Shown: positions 6,433 to 8,467 of the stretch, piece after piece
Numbering within the stretch: the stretch's first letter is position 1
Layout: each line of letters opens with the position of its first letter
Origin: Ruminococcus sp.
GTDB lineage: Bacteria > Bacillota > Clostridia > Oscillospirales > Ruminococcaceae
Direction: 5' to 3'
Length of the DNA: 8,467 bases
Assembly (NCBI GenBank): GCA_003446315.1
Contig: DMBA01000365.1
Span: 1 to 8,467, forward strand
Translations under genes and position numbers: made by a program
Notes under the pieces: model-generated
Databases searched by the model: none
What the model was told of the DNA's origin: nothing
What the model saw: the letters and a program-made list of their open reading frames with translations, nothing else

Positions 6433-7236
6433 TCATCCATGACGGTGCTGCAACAGGGCTTCAGACAATTCCGCTTCTGATTGGAATTGCATTTTCTCTG
6501 TCTGATCGCCGTCCTTTTCGGTTAATGTCAATTGCGTATAGTCCGCAATAAATGATTTTGTTTCCGTGCATGTGTCATGATCCCATTTGTAAATCGAAAT
6601 ATGTGCAAGCGTATCGTTATCCTGTGAAAGACATGTGATCTGCTGCAAATCCGGATCAACAACCGGATTTTCCAGCAAAAACGCCGGTTCTGCGAATGCA
6701 GCTCGCTCCGGATCCCAACGATATGCGGCATATGTGATATTGTTCCCGTCAATCAGAACCGGCACAAACAGATCCGGATATCCGTTAAAATCCAGTTCTT
6801 CCAACTGATATTTGCTGTCTGCACCGTTCGGAAGAGATTGTGAAAGATCACAGCGCAGGATCTGATAAGTTCCGCCTGCAAGCCTTACACTTACGCCGTC
6901 CGGCAAAAAACGATATGTAAAATATTGCGGTTCCGGCGTTTCGCCATGCGCTTCATCGCCCTCTCCGCCCTGATAGATCGCGGATTGCTGCTCCGGTACC
7001 GTAAACAGCGTCACAGAGGTTTCCTTTGGCTGCGGCACTGTGATCGTGACACCGGGGTCAAATTCTGCCTGTACCGGCGCTGTGACCGGCGGTGCTGTCT
7101 CTGTCTTGACATCTGCGGATACAACGACAGTACCGGTCTGTGAGATCGGAGTCTGCGCATCCTGTGATGCTTCGGAGCGACACGCTGACAGCATCAGGCA
7201 GGGGAGCAGCAGCGGGATCATACCGCTTTTCTTCAT
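6433..7236 (-). CDS. Lipoprotein of unknown function
   Basis: I do not recognise the family. The 267-residue product starts with signal peptide MKKSGMIPLLLPCLMLSAC, whose lipobox LSAC predicts lipidation at Cys19. Residues 20-100 are low complexity, rich in Thr, Val, Pro, Gln and Glu, and probably form a flexible stalk. The C-terminal part (about 102-245) looks beta-rich. The segment LDFNGYPDLFVPVLID (148-163), followed by YAAYRWDPERAAFA, resembles the D-x-N-x-D-x-PDL calcium-loop pattern of FG-GAP/XAC2610-like extracellular modules; this is a resemblance, not an assignment. The ATG at 7236 is chosen because AAAGG lies nine bases upstream. The ATG at 7245 directly abuts AAAGG, and longer readings would hide the signal peptide. 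It is followed after 19 bp by the SGNH lipoprotein gene, so the two exported proteins are probably co-expressed and may act on the same surface. Confidence 0.83.
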   Translation of the reverse strand: MKKSGMIPLLLPCLMLSACRSEASQDAQTPISQTGTVVVSADVKTETAPPVTAPVQAEFDPGVTITVPQPKETSVTLFTVPEQQSAIYQGGEGDEAHGETPEPQYFTYRFLPDGVSVRLAGGTYQILRCDLSQSLPNGADSKYQLEELDFNGYPDLFVPVLIDGNNITYAAYRWDPERAAFAEPAFLLENPVVDPDLQQITCLSQDNDTLAHISIYKWDHDTCTETKSFIADYTQLTLTEKDGDQTEKMQFQSEAELSEALLQHRHG

Positions 7237-7263
7237 GCATGCCATCCTTTCAGAAAACACGTT

Positions 7264-7291
7264 CAGGAAGCAGAGTTTCCCCCGCTTCCTG
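7264..7291 (-). promoter_or_regulatory. Intercistronic stem-loop, possible attenuator
   Basis: Perfect 8-bp arms CAGGAAGC (7264-7271) and GCTTCCTG (7284-7291) enclose a 12-nt loop in the 64-bp gap between the RHH-like gene and the first lipoprotein gene. On the minus strand the stem is followed by AACGTGTTTTC, a poor terminator tail. It could be a partial terminator lowering expression of the downstream genes relative to the RHH-like gene, or an mRNA-processing or stability element. No new promoter was seen between it and the lipoprotein start. Confidence 0.5.
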
Positions 7292-7300
7292 TTTGCTTGT

Positions 7301-7939
7301 TTACTCAAAATAATCACGGTATTTCTGGAGTGTATCGCTGATGCGATCCCAGATGGTAATGAAACCGTCATGTTCTTCAAAAACCTTGCCGTGAGAGTTG
7401 CCGTTATCAAATTTCATCTGCGAAAAGTTGTTGTCAAAATGCGGAACATAGGTGTTCGGGTGACCGGTCGGGTCAGAGCAGCGGCGGCGCAGTGCATCAA
7501 TGGTCACGTTGCCGATTTCCTGTTTCAGTTCAAAAAATGCACGCAGAATCTTGTGATTGTTCTGCTGCGGCTTTCTTGCCCAAAGCGGAATCCGTTTGTT
7601 TGCTTTTCCCCATTCCTGCCATGGACTCTGCGGCGACTGCATACGATGTCCGCCGATGCCGTTAAATGCAGGGGGCGGAGGTGTTTGCGGTGCGGCAGGC
7701 TGTACCGGCGGGGGCGGGGGCGGCGTTTGCTGGGGCGCACAGGGCTGCTGTACCGGACGCGGTGCGGCTGCCGGATTGCCGGTTGTACGGAACGAATCCG
7801 CAGCACTCTGCAATGCGTTGGCAAGATATTCCCTTACAAATCCTTCTCCGATCTGATTCTTATTGTCTCCTGTAAGCTGAACAGTCAATTCAAACTTATC
7901 TGCGAGTTCATCCGGGATCAAAAAAGAAAGCTCTTTCAT
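7301..7939 (-). CDS. RHH-like N-terminal domain, Pro-rich linker and uncharacterised C-terminal domain
   Basis: The 212-residue product has three parts. Residues 1-44 (KELSFLIPDELADKF, then a TGDNKNQIGEG turn and VREYLANAL) fit the strand-helix-turn-helix of a ribbon-helix-helix (CopG/Arc) DNA-binding domain, by pattern only. Residues 54-95 are a Pro/Gln/Ala linker with several proline runs. Residues 106-212 form a separate domain with conserved-looking motifs: WARKPQQNNHKILRAFFEL (120-138), CSDPTGHPNTYVPHFDNNF (154-172), MKFDNGNSHGKVFE (175-188) and a Trp/aromatic end. I do not recognise that domain. The start is the ATG at 7939, with GGAGG eight bases upstream; in-frame ATGs further up lie at or before the RBS. 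A strong promoter inside a palindrome precedes it, suggesting autoregulation. It heads a probable operon with two lipoproteins and a phosphatase. It may be a regulator or a DNA-associated protein; function unknown. Confidence 0.82.
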   Translation of the reverse strand: MKELSFLIPDELADKFELTVQLTGDNKNQIGEGFVREYLANALQSAADSFRTTGNPAAAPRPVQQPCAPQQTPPPPPPVQPAAPQTPPPPAFNGIGGHRMQSPQSPWQEWGKANKRIPLWARKPQQNNHKILRAFFELKQEIGNVTIDALRRRCSDPTGHPNTYVPHFDNNFSQMKFDNGNSHGKVFEEHDGFITIWDRISDTLQKYRDYFE

Positions 7940-7989
7940 AACATTCTCCTCCATTCGGAAATCAGAAGCAATTGGCTGTAAATATTCGA

Positions 7990-8006
7990 TCATCGGTATC
8001 CGATGA
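7990..8006 (-). promoter_or_regulatory. Perfect short hairpin at the predicted mRNA 5' end
   Basis: The 7-bp arms TCATCGG (7990-7996) and CCGATGA (8000-8006) enclose a 3-nt loop. The position coincides with the predicted transcription start (about 8004) of the RHH-like gene. It would form either a 5'-terminal mRNA hairpin or, as DNA, a second operator-like palindrome. Fifty bases of leader separate it from the start codon. Confidence 0.5.
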
Positions 8007-8010
8007 CTAC

Positions 8011-8039
8011 AGTATAATACAAAATTGCAAATTTGTCAA
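8011..8039 (-). promoter_or_regulatory. SigmaA-type promoter for the RHH-like gene and downstream genes
   Basis: On the minus strand, TTGACA (complement of 8034-8039, full consensus) is followed by exactly 17 bp and then TATACT (complement of 8011-8016, one base from consensus). Transcription should start near 8004, giving a leader of about 65 nt to the ATG at 7939. The -35 box and part of the spacer lie inside the 8022-8056 inverted repeat, so a protein bound there would block RNA polymerase. It is the only promoter I can see for the block of four genes from 7939 to 4829. Confidence 0.85.
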
Positions 8040-8056
8040 TAACAAATTTGCAATTT
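8022..8056. promoter_or_regulatory. 35-bp perfect inverted repeat, probable operator
   Basis: The arms at 8022-8036 and 8042-8056 are perfect 15-bp complements (core AATTGCAAATTTGT) around a 5-bp centre. Each arm contains the self-palindromic octamer CAAATTTG (8028-8035 and 8043-8050), with centres 15 bp apart. The repeat overlaps the -35 box and spacer of the promoter for the RHH-like gene. Tandem short palindromes overlapping a promoter fit a repressor site, and the RHH-like product of the first gene is the obvious candidate ligand (inference). As RNA the same sequence would be an AT-rich stem about 28 bp after the rnfD stop codon, so a secondary role as a weak terminator is possible. Confidence 0.75.
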
Positions 8057-8083
8057 AGTCTTTTTGTAATGGAATTGTAATAT

Positions 8084-8467
8084 TTAAGATGCGCTGATCT
8101 CTGCCGGCTGTGTGGTTTTCTTTTTCTTTTTCCGTTCTTTTGGTAAACTGACAGCGCCAAACGGCTGCGTCCTTGTGATGCGCGTCAGGAACGGTGTCAT
8201 CAGGTTCATAATGATAATCGCAAATGCCGTTCCTTCCGGATATCCGCCGTAATGCCGGATCATAACATTCAGGAAGCCGCATCCGATGCCGAATAAGCAT
8301 TTTCCGGATACAGTCAGCGGCGTAGTTGTGTAGTCAGATGCCATAAAACACGCACCGAGGAGCAATCCGCCGGAAAACAACTGCGGAAGCATCTCTTTTC
8401 CGCAGAGTATTGTAAAAAACAGGAAGCTGAACAGATATGACAGCGCAGGGGCAGGGGAGATGACCTT
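8084..8467 (-). CDS. rnfD: Rnf electron-transport complex subunit D, C-terminal part (partial)
   Basis: The reading frame enters from the right edge of the window and gives the last 127 residues of an RnfD/NqrB-family membrane protein. The Rnf complex couples ferredoxin:NAD+ oxidoreduction to Na+ or H+ transport across the cytoplasmic membrane. Family hallmarks seen are GGLLLGACFMASDYTTTPLT (34-53), GKCLFGIGCG (55-64), IRHYGGYPEGTAFAIIIMN (70-88) and the closing TPFLTRITRTQPFG. Four hydrophobic segments are visible (about 10-22, 31-44, 56-70, 78-95). The flavin-attachment motif would lie upstream, outside the window. The C-terminus carries a basic tail (KERKKKKK) and about 12 polar residues after the usual end. 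Downstream there is no rnfG; instead an unrelated promoter and gene follow, so either the rnf operon ends here or its order differs from the usual clostridial rnfCDGEAB. Confidence 0.87.
   Translation of the reverse strand, partial: KVISPAPALSYLFSFLFFTILCGKEMLPQLFSGGLLLGACFMASDYTTTPLTVSGKCLFGIGCGFLNVMIRHYGGYPEGTAFAIIIMNLMTPFLTRITRTQPFGAVSLPKERKKKKKTTQPAEISAS

Noticed and set aside
7040..7981. Plus-strand open frame of 313 codons
   Set aside because: It is antisense to the RHH-like and lipoprotein genes, crosses the gap between them and encodes runs of Gly/Arg from the reversed proline codons; no RBS or family motif.
8055..8300. Minus-strand open frame of 81 codons overlapping rnfD
   Set aside because: It is a shifted frame inside the clear RnfD coding sequence, without an RBS or recognisable motif.

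Overview
The window looks like chromosomal DNA of a low- to mid-GC Firmicute, most likely a gut or rumen clostridium of the Ruminococcus / Oscillospiraceae type. This rests on AGGAGG-type ribosome binding sites, consensus TTGACA/TATAAT promoters, a clostridial-type Rnf subunit, two short-signal lipoproteins and an intergenic hairpin cluster of a kind I associate with such genomes. The genus is an inference. All eight genes lie on the minus strand, so transcription runs from high to low coordinates.

In transcription order: the 3' end of an RnfD-type membrane subunit (8467-8084) enters from the window edge. A strong promoter at 8011-8039, embedded in a 35-bp perfect inverted repeat, then drives a probable four-gene operon. 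This comprises a ribbon-helix-helix-like protein with a proline-rich linker (7939-7301), a lipoprotein of unknown function (7236-6433), an SGNH/GDSL-hydrolase lipoprotein (6413-5499) and a HAD phosphatase of the phosphoglycolate phosphatase type (5476-4829). The last three genes are 19-22 bp apart. A stem-loop (4772-4802) closes this block.

A second consensus promoter overlaps that stem-loop and drives a 1075-residue multi-PAS protein (4697-1470). This protein is shaped like a hybrid sensor histidine kinase, but its phospho-accepting His, its ATP-binding glycine motifs and its receiver Asp all appear to be replaced. A clear intrinsic terminator follows (1353-1383). Next come an O6-alkylguanine-DNA alkyltransferase (1272-757) and a small VOC/glyoxalase-fold protein (661-254). 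The window ends in a gene-free stretch (1-253) packed with at least six consecutive hairpins.

The points most worth following are the apparently catalytically dead hybrid kinase, the palindromic operator/promoter in front of the RHH-like gene (possible autoregulation), the novel-looking RHH/Pro-rich/C-terminal-domain protein with its cell-envelope neighbours, and the dense hairpin array at the left end. No RNA genes, insertion sequences or CRISPR arrays were seen.
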